Part shown: in pieces, positions 1-9,104 of the stretch
Layout of the letters: the number at the start of each line of letters is the position of its first letter
How positions within the stretch are numbered: position 1 is the stretch's first letter
From: a virus
Virus record (IMG/VR): IMGVR_UViG_3300014819_000002
Location: 73,175 to 103,126 of that record
Length of the DNA stretch: 29,952 nucleotides
Direction: 5' to 3' (one strand)
The notes under the pieces: model-generated
What the model was told of the DNA's origin: nothing
The model's database searches: none
Seen by the model: only the letters and a program-made list of their open reading frames with translations
Translations under genes and position numbers: made by a program

Positions 1-403
1 TACCAATATAAGGATATGATTGTTCTATGCCACTATCAGTAAATTTACTTCCAAGAACCGGTCCAGGATCCGGATTAAATACAATTGTTGGATATGTAGG
101 ATTACTTTTAGTAATAGTTGTTTCACCGCTGAAGGTAGTTTGTAATACGTTATTAGAACCAGTGGATCCATATCTTTGCATGGTCCAGTAACCAACCATA
201 TTATCTTGCCAGGAGGTACCATAAGAGCCGGTACCAAAAATAATTGTTTGTATGTCATTATAGCTGGTTTTATAATTGCCGGTACGTCCATCTAAGGAGA
301 AACGTACATTGGTCGGATAAGAGCTTGTAAGAGCATCTTGACCACGTAATTGTAGCTTTGGAGGAACTACCTTTATTCTGGTTCTTTTCTCTTGTCTACT
401 CAT
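1..403 (-). CDS. Phage structural protein, N-terminal part (runs off left edge)
   Basis: This is an open frame of 134 codons from ATG at 403 that leaves the window at position 1 with no stop. It begins MSRQEKRTRIKVV and is rich in Gly, Ser, Thr and Tyr, as in phage tail and fibre proteins. The ATG overlaps the TGA of the preceding structural gene (ATGA, 400-403), and an AGAGGA Shine-Dalgarno lies just upstream, so the start is well supported. I recognise no domain. Its place at the end of a coupled run of virion genes suggests a tail or baseplate-associated structural protein, which is inference from context. Confidence 0.75.
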   Translation of the reverse strand, partial: MSRQEKRTRIKVVPPKLQLRGQDALTSSYPTNVRFSLDGRTGNYKTSYNDIQTIIFGTGSYGTSWQDNMVGYWTMQRYGSTGSNNVLQTTFSGETTITKSNPTYPTIVFNPDPGPVLGSKFTDSGIEQSYPYIG

Positions 404-1347
404 GATCCTCTGCTCCATCCAGAATATGCGATGCTATCAGTTCCATATCTTCCCTGATCAGGTCCATATACAGTATAGCCTGCTGTTGCTGATTTTTGAG
501 TATATGTGTCTCTAATATCCTCGTCTAAATCAAGCTGTAATTTCAACAAAGCATTTTTATATGTTTGTCCAGATATGGAACCTGCGTTGAACTGTAGTTC
601 TTTTACAATTGTTTCTGTTTCCGTATCATCAAAAGGATCACCTAATCTTAGAATAAAATCAACATAACCTTCTCTTATTATGGCATTTTGTATTGAACCA
701 GAACCAATATATTCTTGTCCAGCATCTAAAAATGGATTTGGTGTTAATGGTGAGTTATATTCTATAAATTGTAGAATTCTGTTATTTGACTGTGGAATAT
801 TTTGTGTTGGATTTCCATCTTCTAAATTTCCTTTTGGTCTACGGACAGGGAATGCACCTTCTCCAATCGAAGTTATTAATCTAAATGGTATGGTAAGTGG
901 CTCTATAGACGTTTCTTCACCTTCTTGCGGCCCATTATTGAAATATATTGGAAATGGATATGTAATAATCCCATTATTTTGAGATTTAATATAATAAATG
1001 GGGTCAAAAGGGATGGTGTTATCGTAATATTCAGTTGTATTTTCAAATTCGGTCCAACTTCTCATTTGACCGTATGGATTATATGCATATGGACGATGAT
1101 GTAGATTGCCAGCCCATAATTTTGGTTGCGTAGTACCATATATATGAACTGGCCGACTTATTTCAATGCCTTGTCTAAATTTATCAAAAGCGGCTGTATC
1201 CATGCCAGAACCACTTTGACTGAAAATAGCAATTACATTTTCATTTAAGGTACCTAAGCGAGTAGTAGCCGGATATCCATTAGTGCTATCATCAAAAGCA
1301 CTAAATTCTCCACCAGCTAATCCGGTTGTTTCAATATCTCCACTCAT
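400..1347 (-). CDS. Phage virion structural protein, function unknown
   Basis: The 315-residue protein has no signal peptide or membrane segment. Its composition is that of a beta-rich structural protein: many Gly, Ser, Thr, Asn, Tyr and Pro, and few Cys. Repeated aromatic segments such as PYAYNPYGQMRSW and FDPIYYIKSQ lie in the first half, and an acidic stretch near FDDTETETIVKEL lies near residue 245. I do not recognise the family. It sits between the 708-residue LamG-bearing gene and the left-edge structural gene, which it overlaps by 4 nt, so a baseplate or tail role is likely by context. No clear Shine-Dalgarno precedes the ATG at 1347. Confidence 0.7.
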   Translation of the reverse strand: MSGDIETTGLAGGEFSAFDDSTNGYPATTRLGTLNENVIAIFSQSGSGMDTAAFDKFRQGIEISRPVHIYGTTQPKLWAGNLHHRPYAYNPYGQMRSWTEFENTTEYYDNTIPFDPIYYIKSQNNGIITYPFPIYFNNGPQEGEETSIEPLTIPFRLITSIGEGAFPVRRPKGNLEDGNPTQNIPQSNNRILQFIEYNSPLTPNPFLDAGQEYIGSGSIQNAIIREGYVDFILRLGDPFDDTETETIVKELQFNAGSISGQTYKNALLKLQLDLDEDIRDTYTQKSATAGYTVYGPDQGRYGTDSIAYSGWSRGS

Positions 1348-1381
1348 AATCTATAGTATAGATATATATCGAAACAAATTT

Positions 1382-3508
1382 TCAATATCTTGCGAATGTA
1401 CCCACCAATAATTGCAATAAAATGCGATCTCTTAAGCCGGTTCTATTGCTATCTCCAAGATATAGTTCGCTAAATAAATATTCAAATTTTGAACGTTCTA
1501 ACATATGACTTTCAATTATGAAGTTTGTGCCAAAATATTTAGTTTTCTTTGGTATAAGTTGAGAAACGAAAGTACCAATGTTTGTGTCAAACCATTTATA
1601 AAATTCAAAAAATTGTTTCAAATTGATTTTGTCTGTAAGACGATTGAAATATACTTCTCTTAAAGCAGCTAATCCTGGATAATCTGGTGAAAATACCAAT
1701 TCTGGAGCTCCAATAACATTATCAAGATCATCAAGAGTAGCAAATATATTGATTATATCTTGATTAAGTGCTTCGACAACGCTATAATCTATACTAAACT
1801 TTGTGCTATCTGTTGGTTGCTCACTACGAGGCACTTCATATACAGGAGTTACAGCGGCCCAGGGAGTTGCAACTACATCTTCATATTGCTCAAAAGAACG
1901 AATTCTTACTTTTTCTATTGTATTTGCTTCGTCAATTTTGGGAGATATGAAACTATAATAATATTTCTCCGGATTAATTACTTGATCACTTTGTGGAAAG
2001 TTTGTACCAGAAAGATGAAAGTTATTTTGAGAAAAATCAAATATATCTATTTCTCCTAAACCATTTGATTGAGTAATCAATTGATCTGTACTCGCATCTA
2101 TTCTTAATCTTTGCCAAGAACCAGATTTATAACTTACGAAATTAAAATTTGTTCTTGGTTCATTAACGCCTATTGATTTGAAATTGCGAACATGCTCTGG
2201 GTATTCTTCTTCTGTTATATATTTTGACCAAAATCTAATTTGGGAAACATTACCGGTAAACGTTGTTTCTCTTGCAATGTTTGGAACAGATATGCTATTC
2301 AAAAAGTAATTTGGCGTAGTATCGATACTACTTGAACCTATCATAAAATATGAGCCACTAGCATTTCCCGTTGTTGTAATATTGTTCCATACGTTAGTTG
2401 AAGCACCGCCCGTATTTGTTTCGTCAAACCATTCTTCAACTATATAATTGTCAAATATTTCTCCATAAACATTTTTTGATGCTCTTAAGAAATAAGAGCT
2501 AGAAACTATGGAATTGATTCCATCATCATTTCTTCTGCGACCAAAACAAATATTCCATTTATCTCCATCAAATATATCAACACCCGATAACGTTAATATT
2601 GTATAGGGTGAAGTTGTACTTTCATTAACACGAACATATAACTGTAAAGAACCTGTTTTAATTGTAGTATATGTTCTACTTCCTGAAGTGGCAATCAGAT
2701 TTGCAAATAATGCTTCTGTTGTAAAGGCGCTACCGGTTCCAACAAATCTTACCAAACTCTGATTTTCGTTATATATGTTATTAATTGGGAATTTATATAT
2801 ACCTTCATAAGTCCAAGAGCCACTGGTTAAAAGACCATCATTTGCTGTATTGGCAATTTCTGGATATCCTGGTTCTATTCGACTACTTGACAAAAATGGA
2901 CTTTGTATCAATCCTCCAAGATTAAAATTTAATAATGTTGATATTTCGTTTCGGCTATCTCTTATATATCCCAAATTTAATCTTGTAGGGCCACCATATT
3001 CTCTAATTCTGAAATTATTGTCCGGATCGATTCCAGTAGCCCTAATAAATGTTTTTATACCATGTATAGTTCCTTTAGATGTAACAATTTCACGAAGATT
3101 AACTAATATTCTTCTCCATATTTGATTTTGAATTTGCTGCAACGAAAGTTCATTAAGGCTTGGATTATTCTGAATGTCTAGAGCATTAATGAATTGAGCT
3201 ACAGAAGCACCAGTAAATAATGGTGGTAGTTCTATTCCTTGACTTCTTGCTAGTTGTTGCAAAAATTGATCTGGTACAGTGTCAACATCATTATAATCCA
3301 CAAAATGATTATCTACAAATTGTTGAGTATATAATTTTATTTCGTCAAAGAATTGAGCCCAGGTATAAAGAAAAAGTAGTAATATTTGTGTATCTCCAAG
3401 TTTTGTTGTTCGTGGATCATCACCAGAAATAAGATTGTTGACAATATCTCCTTCTTCTGTTTCTAATGCATCTAAAACCTGACCTTCCAAGAAATAATGA
3501 CGAGGCAT
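1382..3508 (-). CDS. Large tail/baseplate structural protein with internal LamG-like domain
   Basis: The 708-residue protein appears to have three parts. The N-terminal 170 or so residues carry a segment (IWRRILVNLREIVTSKGT, then a Gly-rich FIRATGIDP) of the kind seen in phage tail protein I and other baseplate periphery proteins. Residues of about 225-450 look like a concanavalin A/LamG fold, ending in VSQIRFWSKYITEEEY, the usual last strand. The C-terminal 100 residues (FFEFYKWFDTNIGTF, LIPKKTKYFGTNF) form a conserved-looking block with basic residues. The frame extends one codon further upstream to a TTG, but ATG at 3508 is the better start. Known: LamG modules bind glycans. Inferred: a virion part near the baseplate involved in host contact. 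Confidence 0.7.
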   Translation of the reverse strand: MPRHYFLEGQVLDALETEEGDIVNNLISGDDPRTTKLGDTQILLLFLYTWAQFFDEIKLYTQQFVDNHFVDYNDVDTVPDQFLQQLARSQGIELPPLFTGASVAQFINALDIQNNPSLNELSLQQIQNQIWRRILVNLREIVTSKGTIHGIKTFIRATGIDPDNNFRIREYGGPTRLNLGYIRDSRNEISTLLNFNLGGLIQSPFLSSSRIEPGYPEIANTANDGLLTSGSWTYEGIYKFPINNIYNENQSLVRFVGTGSAFTTEALFANLIATSGSRTYTTIKTGSLQLYVRVNESTTSPYTILTLSGVDIFDGDKWNICFGRRRNDDGINSIVSSSYFLRASKNVYGEIFDNYIVEEWFDETNTGGASTNVWNNITTTGNASGSYFMIGSSSIDTTPNYFLNSISVPNIARETTFTGNVSQIRFWSKYITEEEYPEHVRNFKSIGVNEPRTNFNFVSYKSGSWQRLRIDASTDQLITQSNGLGEIDIFDFSQNNFHLSGTNFPQSDQVINPEKYYYSFISPKIDEANTIEKVRIRSFEQYEDVVATPWAAVTPVYEVPRSEQPTDSTKFSIDYSVVEALNQDIINIFATLDDLDNVIGAPELVFSPDYPGLAALREVYFNRLTDKINLKQFFEFYKWFDTNIGTFVSQLIPKKTKYFGTNFIIESHMLERSKFEYLFSELYLGDSNRTGLRDRILLQLLVGTFARY

Positions 3509-3539
3509 CAATTTGGTGATAATATTTGGATTAACGTTA

Positions 3540-4817
3540 TCATATACGCTGGCAGCTAGTGTAAAAATTAGTTCTGTAACTTACAACTTCAATTTGATTT
3601 CCGAATAAAATTGGATTGTACTGAATGTTTTCATATATTACCGGCGAAGATCCAGCAATTGATGCGGTTGAAAAATTACGAACTTTTAGCAATAACGCAT
3701 CACCACTTAAGTTGCCGTGTAATCCATTGGAAGATGCATCGATTACAATCCCAGAGTTGCTTCCCGATGCTTCATTAAATTTATAATAAAGTTTCAGTTT
3801 GGAATCGGCATATATTGATTTTTGATAATAATCGTATATTTCATCGGCTGTTCTTATTGTGTGCCAAATTCTTAATTCATCAAGAGCACCAGATAAAGTA
3901 TTTGTTGGCGTAAAACCAATTAAAGGCACGGCACTGCCAGAACCGATATATAAATCTGTAGTTACATTTAAAGAATCGAACTCAACGCTAGCACTAGTTG
4001 TATTATAATATTCGCCATTAATATATGATGATACATTGTAATATCCTGGTGTTCTATTCCAAACCCATGCTATATGAGTCCATTCTCCTTTAGTTAATGG
4101 AACACTAAGTTGTTCATATACAGAACCGGAAAAAACATAAAAAGTATTTGTGGTTGTTGTTGTTGAAACATTTGCATCTATGGCAGATAAGAATCCATAT
4201 GACCCGCTATGTTTATCTAATACCGTTTGGTCTGTATTTGCGATTGTTGGTAAATAAATCCAATATTCTATAGTCATTGGATTTAATAACGGATTAATAA
4301 TGTTTTTCCCATCAGTTCTTTTTGAAATATCTGTATAAGCTGCACCAGCTTGGTCTACAACAGTAACATATGTTCCATAGCCAGGCACTGAACTAACATT
4401 AGTCCCAGAAAAAAACAAATATCCAACATTTTTTGGATATTCATCATATACGTATTTTTCGAATCCTGTAAGTTTATCAAGAAATATTTCTACAGATTTT
4501 TGCGTACCATCAAATGGAAATCCATTTTGAATTTTATCAAAAGCAACATTAACTTTAACTTGTGCTGAATTAAAAAAAGTGTGATTTGCAAAGTCTGACC
4601 AATCTACAGTCAACTGTTGTGTGGAACGCAAACCAGTACCAGGTGGATTATATTTGAAAGATGATGTATTATCGATTGCTGTATCTACAATAATATTTGC
4701 ATCATATAGATTGAGAGTTATTGTTTCATCACCAGGATCTTCTAATGTTCTTACAACAAGTGGCTTAAAAAGTGATGGTGCATTTCGTTGTAAATTTTTT
4801 GTGTTATTAACTGACAT
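3540..4817 (-). CDS. LamG/concanavalin A-like domain virion protein
   Basis: The 425-residue protein has a clear LamG-type lectin domain at about residues 180-335. MTIEYWIYLP opens it, EWTHIAWVWN (245-254) is the hallmark central strand, a YINGEYYN turn follows, and GALDELRIWH (310-319) closes it. The first 175 residues are beta-rich and unassigned, and the C-terminal 80 lack a known motif. The ATG shares one base with the stop of the preceding gene (TAATG at 4815-4819) and AAGGTGA lies upstream, so translation is coupled. Known: LamG domains in phage structural proteins bind carbohydrate or decorate tails. Inferred: a baseplate-attached adhesin, given the neighbouring baseplate genes. It could instead be a capsid decoration protein. 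Confidence 0.8.
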   Translation of the reverse strand: MSVNNTKNLQRNAPSLFKPLVVRTLEDPGDETITLNLYDANIIVDTAIDNTSSFKYNPPGTGLRSTQQLTVDWSDFANHTFFNSAQVKVNVAFDKIQNGFPFDGTQKSVEIFLDKLTGFEKYVYDEYPKNVGYLFFSGTNVSSVPGYGTYVTVVDQAGAAYTDISKRTDGKNIINPLLNPMTIEYWIYLPTIANTDQTVLDKHSGSYGFLSAIDANVSTTTTTNTFYVFSGSVYEQLSVPLTKGEWTHIAWVWNRTPGYYNVSSYINGEYYNTTSASVEFDSLNVTTDLYIGSGSAVPLIGFTPTNTLSGALDELRIWHTIRTADEIYDYYQKSIYADSKLKLYYKFNEASGSNSGIVIDASSNGLHGNLSGDALLLKVRNFSTASIAGSSPVIYENIQYNPILFGNQIEVVSYRTNFYTSCQRI

Positions 4818-6406
4818 TATGGCATCACCTTAAATCTAAATCCGGAGTTGCTAATTAAATAATCTTTTCCACCATAAGTAATCATTAATTCAATTTCATA
4901 TACTTCGCCACGTTTAAAATCTTCCATCCAAAGATCAAAATACATTCCTTCTGCATCATATGAACAAAGTGTGAATATATCATCAAACGGAATAATAACC
5001 TTACGAGAATAAGCATTAATTAATCTCCATTTAAGATTGTTTAATATCACACTCTTTGGCTGTAATGGAACTCTGCTAGCAGTTTGTTCTGTATTGTAGT
5101 CTAATGCAAAGATACGCAATCTTGCCTGCTCCGTGCCCTTATACTCTTGTTTCAGGTTTGTTATGTTGACTACCCAGTTCTTCTCTTCTACATTGCTTAT
5201 AGAGCCTTGTGGGAGCTTATAGAGGGTCTTACCAGAAGCATACGTAAAAGTTCCATCTAAACTGGTCCATGTATATGTAAACTCCTGAGACGTAGAGCCA
5301 GTAAGGAAGTCTTTAAGCACGGTATTTTCTACCGTATTGAAGTTAACATCGGCATAATAAATACCGTTTTGTGGAACGCTACCAATTAGATACTGGCTAC
5401 CAAGGAAACTCTGTGTTATAGAATAAAGACTACGAGTTAAGTGATTAATGCTGGCACTATGAGATATGGAGAAGCTGGATGTGTAATAGGTAAGATATTT
5501 TCCAGCAGATAGATTGAGCAATAGACTATTAGCTCCAGTTATCTCTGTGCTTCCGGAGAAATAGTTTTGATATCCTCCATTAACACGATTAAATGTAAAC
5601 AAACTTTGGGAAACATTGAATAGGGTATCACCCATATCATCTTTAAGTTGATCATTATACTTGATTATAAGTTGTGGATGGAGGTCTGCATTATTCGCTT
5701 GACGTGATCCAAATCTCTTGACAAAGCGGGTTATATTGTCTTGTTCTTGCTCGTCAATAAAAGATAATCTCCAACCATAGTTTGGTATTTGACCGGCTAC
5801 TGCTGCACTAACAAGAGTGGTAACGTCCATATAAAGATTTTCATCTCCACGAGCAAACTGCTGAGTTACCGTTAAATCTTGTAATCCAGAACCAAGATTT
5901 CCAGAAGTTATTATATCAATATTAGCGGCTCCTAAAGAACCGCTCGCACCCGCTCCGGATAGGAACCATGCATTTGGAGTTCCAGTTACCACAGAAGCGG
6001 TCAAGAAATTTGCTGTATCCAAATCACGAAATGCTACAACGTCAAAGCCTCTACCCTCATCCCAACTTTGAGAAAGCGGTATAAGCCTTATAGAAAAGTT
6101 TGAAGGAGTAGTTTGACCACCATATACGTCTTTAAGGGACAGATAAGCCTTGAAGCTTGAGTCACTGATATTAAGAAATGAAGCGGTTATTTGTTGAAGT
6201 GGTTCATAATCAAACTGGAGTAAAAGGCGAGTTAACTCAATAACTCCGGATACTGGTGTAGTGCCACTTAATATAGTAGTTTCATCATATAATTTGAATA
6301 GGTCAAGAGTAGCAGCTTGACCTACGTTAGATGTGATGCAACGTTGACCAGCAATATATTTGTTGGTTATATATGAGTCTTTACTAGCTGATATTAATCG
6401 ATACAT
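4817..6406 (-). CDS. Structural protein with DNRLRE-like N-terminal region
   Basis: The 529-residue protein starts MYRLISASKDSYITNKYI and continues with a Gly/Ala/Asn stretch, then LTRLLLQFDY. This resembles the DNRLRE-type beta-sandwich found in surface and phage structural proteins (SDSYI near the start, then an R-L-L-x-FD strand). DVTTLVSAAVAG and WRLSFIDEQEQ further on fit the later strands. The C-terminal half is a separate, unassigned, beta-rich region ending YEIELMITYGGKDY. A GAGG Shine-Dalgarno lies 7 nt before the ATG at 6406. It is followed without a gap by the LamG gene. The domain call is by eye and tentative. The structural role is inferred from position between gp6-like and LamG genes. 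Confidence 0.65.
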   Translation of the reverse strand: MYRLISASKDSYITNKYIAGQRCITSNVGQAATLDLFKLYDETTILSGTTPVSGVIELTRLLLQFDYEPLQQITASFLNISDSSFKAYLSLKDVYGGQTTPSNFSIRLIPLSQSWDEGRGFDVVAFRDLDTANFLTASVVTGTPNAWFLSGAGASGSLGAANIDIITSGNLGSGLQDLTVTQQFARGDENLYMDVTTLVSAAVAGQIPNYGWRLSFIDEQEQDNITRFVKRFGSRQANNADLHPQLIIKYNDQLKDDMGDTLFNVSQSLFTFNRVNGGYQNYFSGSTEITGANSLLLNLSAGKYLTYYTSSFSISHSASINHLTRSLYSITQSFLGSQYLIGSVPQNGIYYADVNFNTVENTVLKDFLTGSTSQEFTYTWTSLDGTFTYASGKTLYKLPQGSISNVEEKNWVVNITNLKQEYKGTEQARLRIFALDYNTEQTASRVPLQPKSVILNNLKWRLINAYSRKVIIPFDDIFTLCSYDAEGMYFDLWMEDFKRGEVYEIELMITYGGKDYLISNSGFRFKVMP

Positions 6407-6447
6407 GTTGGTCCTCGTTCATATAGATTGCATGGATATGTTTTGAC

Positions 6448-8289
6448 TTAAGTTGCTGTACCGATAATATCATAATCTGGATACTTCAACTCAAACATAG
6501 AACCTATAGGTCCAAATACAATTCCACGATTGGTATTTGCTTTAATATTTAGTTGTTCATCTGAGTACGTGCGACCATCGATAGTTCCATATACATTACC
6601 TATATCAATACTAACAATTGAAGCAACTCCTTCGACATTATATATGATATTCTGAATATCGCTCATTATAATAGGTTGATTAATCTCAAAATTTCTTATA
6701 TTCATATAGTTTCGAACTTTATTTAAAACATTTCGAAGAATTAATTCTTTATTTTGTGTTGGATCAATTACAACAGTAAATTTGAGTGTAATGTTAATAA
6801 CACGTGCATCTAATATATCGATAGCGTCAGAAATCAAACGATATTGATTAAGATATGTTGCTAAATTCTTCTTTAATGAATCTGGAGCGAATACCAACTC
6901 ATTTGATTCGTTTCTACAAATAACAAACAATTGAGAAACCAGTGGATTGTTTGGATTTGGTTCGATAGCTGCTCTATAAACTCTGCCAAAATTGGATGGT
7001 AAAGTATATACTCTAGCCAACAAATCTTCCTTGGAAACAATCCGATTTTGCATACCCATAAACGCTGATATTTTTGCTTTTAATTCATTTACTGTGGGTG
7101 GATCTTCGCCACCAGATGCTGGAGTCAAATTAATAACATCTATAGAATTTCTAACGAACGCTGCAACTTGCGGTAATGGATTTTTAGGAAAAAATATGTT
7201 CAAAGAAGTAACAGCATTAATTGTTTCCGCTTCAACATTATGATTTAAACCACCGCCAAATCTATACAATATATTCAAATTTGCATTTTCTGAAACTACT
7301 CCAAACGTTGTTGTTTGCAACAGATTTCCTGGATTAATTGCAAATCTAGAAAATGTTTTTTTGCCATATAATGGTAATGAATATTCGCTAGGATCTGGTA
7401 TAATATCATCATTAATGGTTGATGCTTTGCCACCACCTAATACGATACTTGTTGCTCTGGATTGTAATGCGGTATTTTTAGTAAATCGATATGGTGCTGG
7501 AATGGGCATAATATTTTCTGGCACCATTTTTTGATCATATTTTAAATTTGTTACTCTTTTATAAACAGTATCCTGTGTTAAGGATTCAACTTCATAATAT
7601 TCATTACCTAAACTGTCATTAACTTTAATGATTTCAGATACATTAGGATTTGATAAAGTTATTGTTCGAAAAGGTACAAAAGCACCAATACCGTAAGATT
7701 CTGTAGTTCTTTTCCCTGATATACATGTTCCTGTTCGGCTTAAGATATAATTTTGTGGTATACCATTAGCATTAGTATTTCCAACTACTATAGAAGCTTT
7801 TAAACTACCATCAGTTTTTGTCTCAGAAAAATCTAAATTTTCTGTTAATTCAAACTCAATACCATTTGTTGCTTTTACAGTCGTTCCTTCTTTTATAACA
7901 GGTAATGCTGTCGGGTCGGGTGTACCATCATTAGCTCCATTAGTAGGAACTTTAATATAAAAGGTCACAGAAACAACTGCCGGACTACTACCAACTATAG
8001 GAACTCCTGCTCGTCTTAAATGTCTTTCAATGTTATTTGTTTCAATTGATGTATCTGCAAATGATTCATGAAATTGATGATCTAAATAATAACTCTGCAT
8101 ATCTCCCACATATGCAGCCATATCTAATAACAATCCTCCAAGACTTGCTTCTGAAAAATCTCTTATGTTGTCTGGAAAATAAGAACGAGCATAATCAAGT
8201 AAATCATTACGTAAAGCGTCGAAATCTTTATTAAGATATCGTCTCTGTCGAATTTGTTTTAATAAATCTTTTTTTGAATCGTTTGCCAT
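6448..8289 (-). CDS. Baseplate wedge protein, T4 gp6-like (Baseplate_J family)
   Basis: The 613-residue protein matches the T4 gp6 / baseplate J family. Its N-terminus has the diagnostic YLNKDFDALRNDLLDYA, followed by FSEASLGGLLLDMAAYVGD and YYLDHQFHE. The middle carries the beta-rich J domain, and the C-terminal part (ILRNVLNKVRNYMN, then IIMSDIQNIIYNVEGV) fits the family's last domain. In T4, gp6 dimers join the six wedges into the ring around the hub. The ATG at 8289 follows a weak AAGTGA site. It lies 16 nt after the gp25-like gene, and in many T4-like phages the two genes are adjacent, which supports both calls. Length is close to T4 gp6 (660). Confidence 0.93.
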   Translation of the reverse strand: MANDSKKDLLKQIRQRRYLNKDFDALRNDLLDYARSYFPDNIRDFSEASLGGLLLDMAAYVGDMQSYYLDHQFHESFADTSIETNNIERHLRRAGVPIVGSSPAVVSVTFYIKVPTNGANDGTPDPTALPVIKEGTTVKATNGIEFELTENLDFSETKTDGSLKASIVVGNTNANGIPQNYILSRTGTCISGKRTTESYGIGAFVPFRTITLSNPNVSEIIKVNDSLGNEYYEVESLTQDTVYKRVTNLKYDQKMVPENIMPIPAPYRFTKNTALQSRATSIVLGGGKASTINDDIIPDPSEYSLPLYGKKTFSRFAINPGNLLQTTTFGVVSENANLNILYRFGGGLNHNVEAETINAVTSLNIFFPKNPLPQVAAFVRNSIDVINLTPASGGEDPPTVNELKAKISAFMGMQNRIVSKEDLLARVYTLPSNFGRVYRAAIEPNPNNPLVSQLFVICRNESNELVFAPDSLKKNLATYLNQYRLISDAIDILDARVINITLKFTVVIDPTQNKELILRNVLNKVRNYMNIRNFEINQPIIMSDIQNIIYNVEGVASIVSIDIGNVYGTIDGRTYSDEQLNIKANTNRGIVFGPIGSMFELKYPDYDIIGTAT

Positions 8290-8305
8290 TTTTCACTTTA
8301 CAATG

Positions 8306-8776
8306 TTACGTTATAAATAATGTGACTTCCAATAATTGTTCGGGATATGATGCCACTTGATATGCCAATAAAATATAGATTATTCCAGTATAAACGTTTT
8401 CTCTACGATCTGACCGGGATTCATAACCAAGCAAATTAACAAATGGCATATATTTTGCACATGCACTTTTAATTCGTCGCATCGCCTCACGATCGAAATT
8501 GTCTTTATTACTGTAATCTGTTAATAATGGACGAAGATTAGCACCAAAATCATACATCGCCAATCTCTCACCATGATTTGTTAAAACCAAATTCCTTAAA
8601 TTATCCGATATCTGATCGATATTGTTATAATTCATTTTGAATATGTTTATAGATTGAGATTCATCTAATTCAAGAGGCGTTTTGATTCCAATTGGTTTTA
8701 ATGGTGCACTTAAAATCGTATTGTTTTGCACACCAAATTGTTGTATACCAACATCTTTAAAAGAAAGCCTTGCCAT
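8306..8776 (-). CDS. Baseplate wedge protein, gp25-like
   Basis: The 156-residue protein belongs to the GPW/gp25 family. The diagnostic segment LVLTNHGERLAMYDFGANL lies at residues 63-81, followed by LRPLL and an amphipathic helix. The family normally has about 130-150 residues. In T4 the gp25 subunit sits at the inner end of each wedge and nucleates sheath assembly, and the conserved E-R and D-F-G residues seen here are part of that core. It is immediately followed by the gp6-like gene, its usual structural partner. No strong Shine-Dalgarno precedes the ATG, so translation may depend on the upstream gene. The family's lysozyme-like label is historical; I claim no enzymatic activity. Confidence 0.93.
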   Translation of the reverse strand: MARLSFKDVGIQQFGVQNNTILSAPLKPIGIKTPLELDESQSINIFKMNYNNIDQISDNLRNLVLTNHGERLAMYDFGANLRPLLTDYSNKDNFDREAMRRIKSACAKYMPFVNLLGYESRSDRRENVYTGIIYILLAYQVASYPEQLLEVTLFIT

Positions 8777-8795
8777 GATCTATAAGTATTCTCTT

Positions 8796-9062
8796 TCATG
8801 GAATACCAGGATTGTAGGCTGAAATTGCTGCTGGTGTAGTTGGAGAAGGAGTGCCAGGTGGTACAACAACTGTAAATGCCCCTGGAGTTAATAATAATGT
8901 TCTTAACACATTTAATTCGGCAGTTACATGTGTTGCTACTGCGGTAGCTATAGCATCAGCCAATCTAGATATTTGAGCATTTGCAGAACCAGTATCTCCA
9001 TCCGTAGCTAATTCAGCTCTTAATGCATTTTCAATCGCTGTTCGCATAGCATTTTGTGACAT
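8796..9062 (-). CDS. Small 88-residue protein in baseplate cluster
   Basis: The protein starts with an Ala-rich amphipathic helix region (residues 1-58, including IENALRAELATDG and LADAIATAVATHV) and ends in a Pro/Thr/Gly-rich tail. A GGGAG Shine-Dalgarno about 9 nt upstream supports the ATG at 9062. I do not recognise a family. Small helical proteins of this layout are common next to gp5-like hub genes in large phages, but I cannot assign a function. The helix suggests an oligomerising or coiled structure, and the tail looks like a flexible linker. It lies between the hub and wedge genes with short gaps, so it should be co-transcribed with them. Confidence 0.7.
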   Translation of the reverse strand: MSQNAMRTAIENALRAELATDGDTGSANAQISRLADAIATAVATHVTAELNVLRTLLLTPGAFTVVVPPGTPSPTTPAAISAYNPGIP

Positions 9063-9104
9063 TTATAAATCTCCCTATTTATTCTATTATGATAAACGTT
9101 TTAA

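Noticed and set aside
8306-8320. TATAAATA late-promoter-like match on the plus strand
   Set aside because: It points away from the minus-strand genes and lies inside the gp25-like coding end, with no plus-strand gene to serve.
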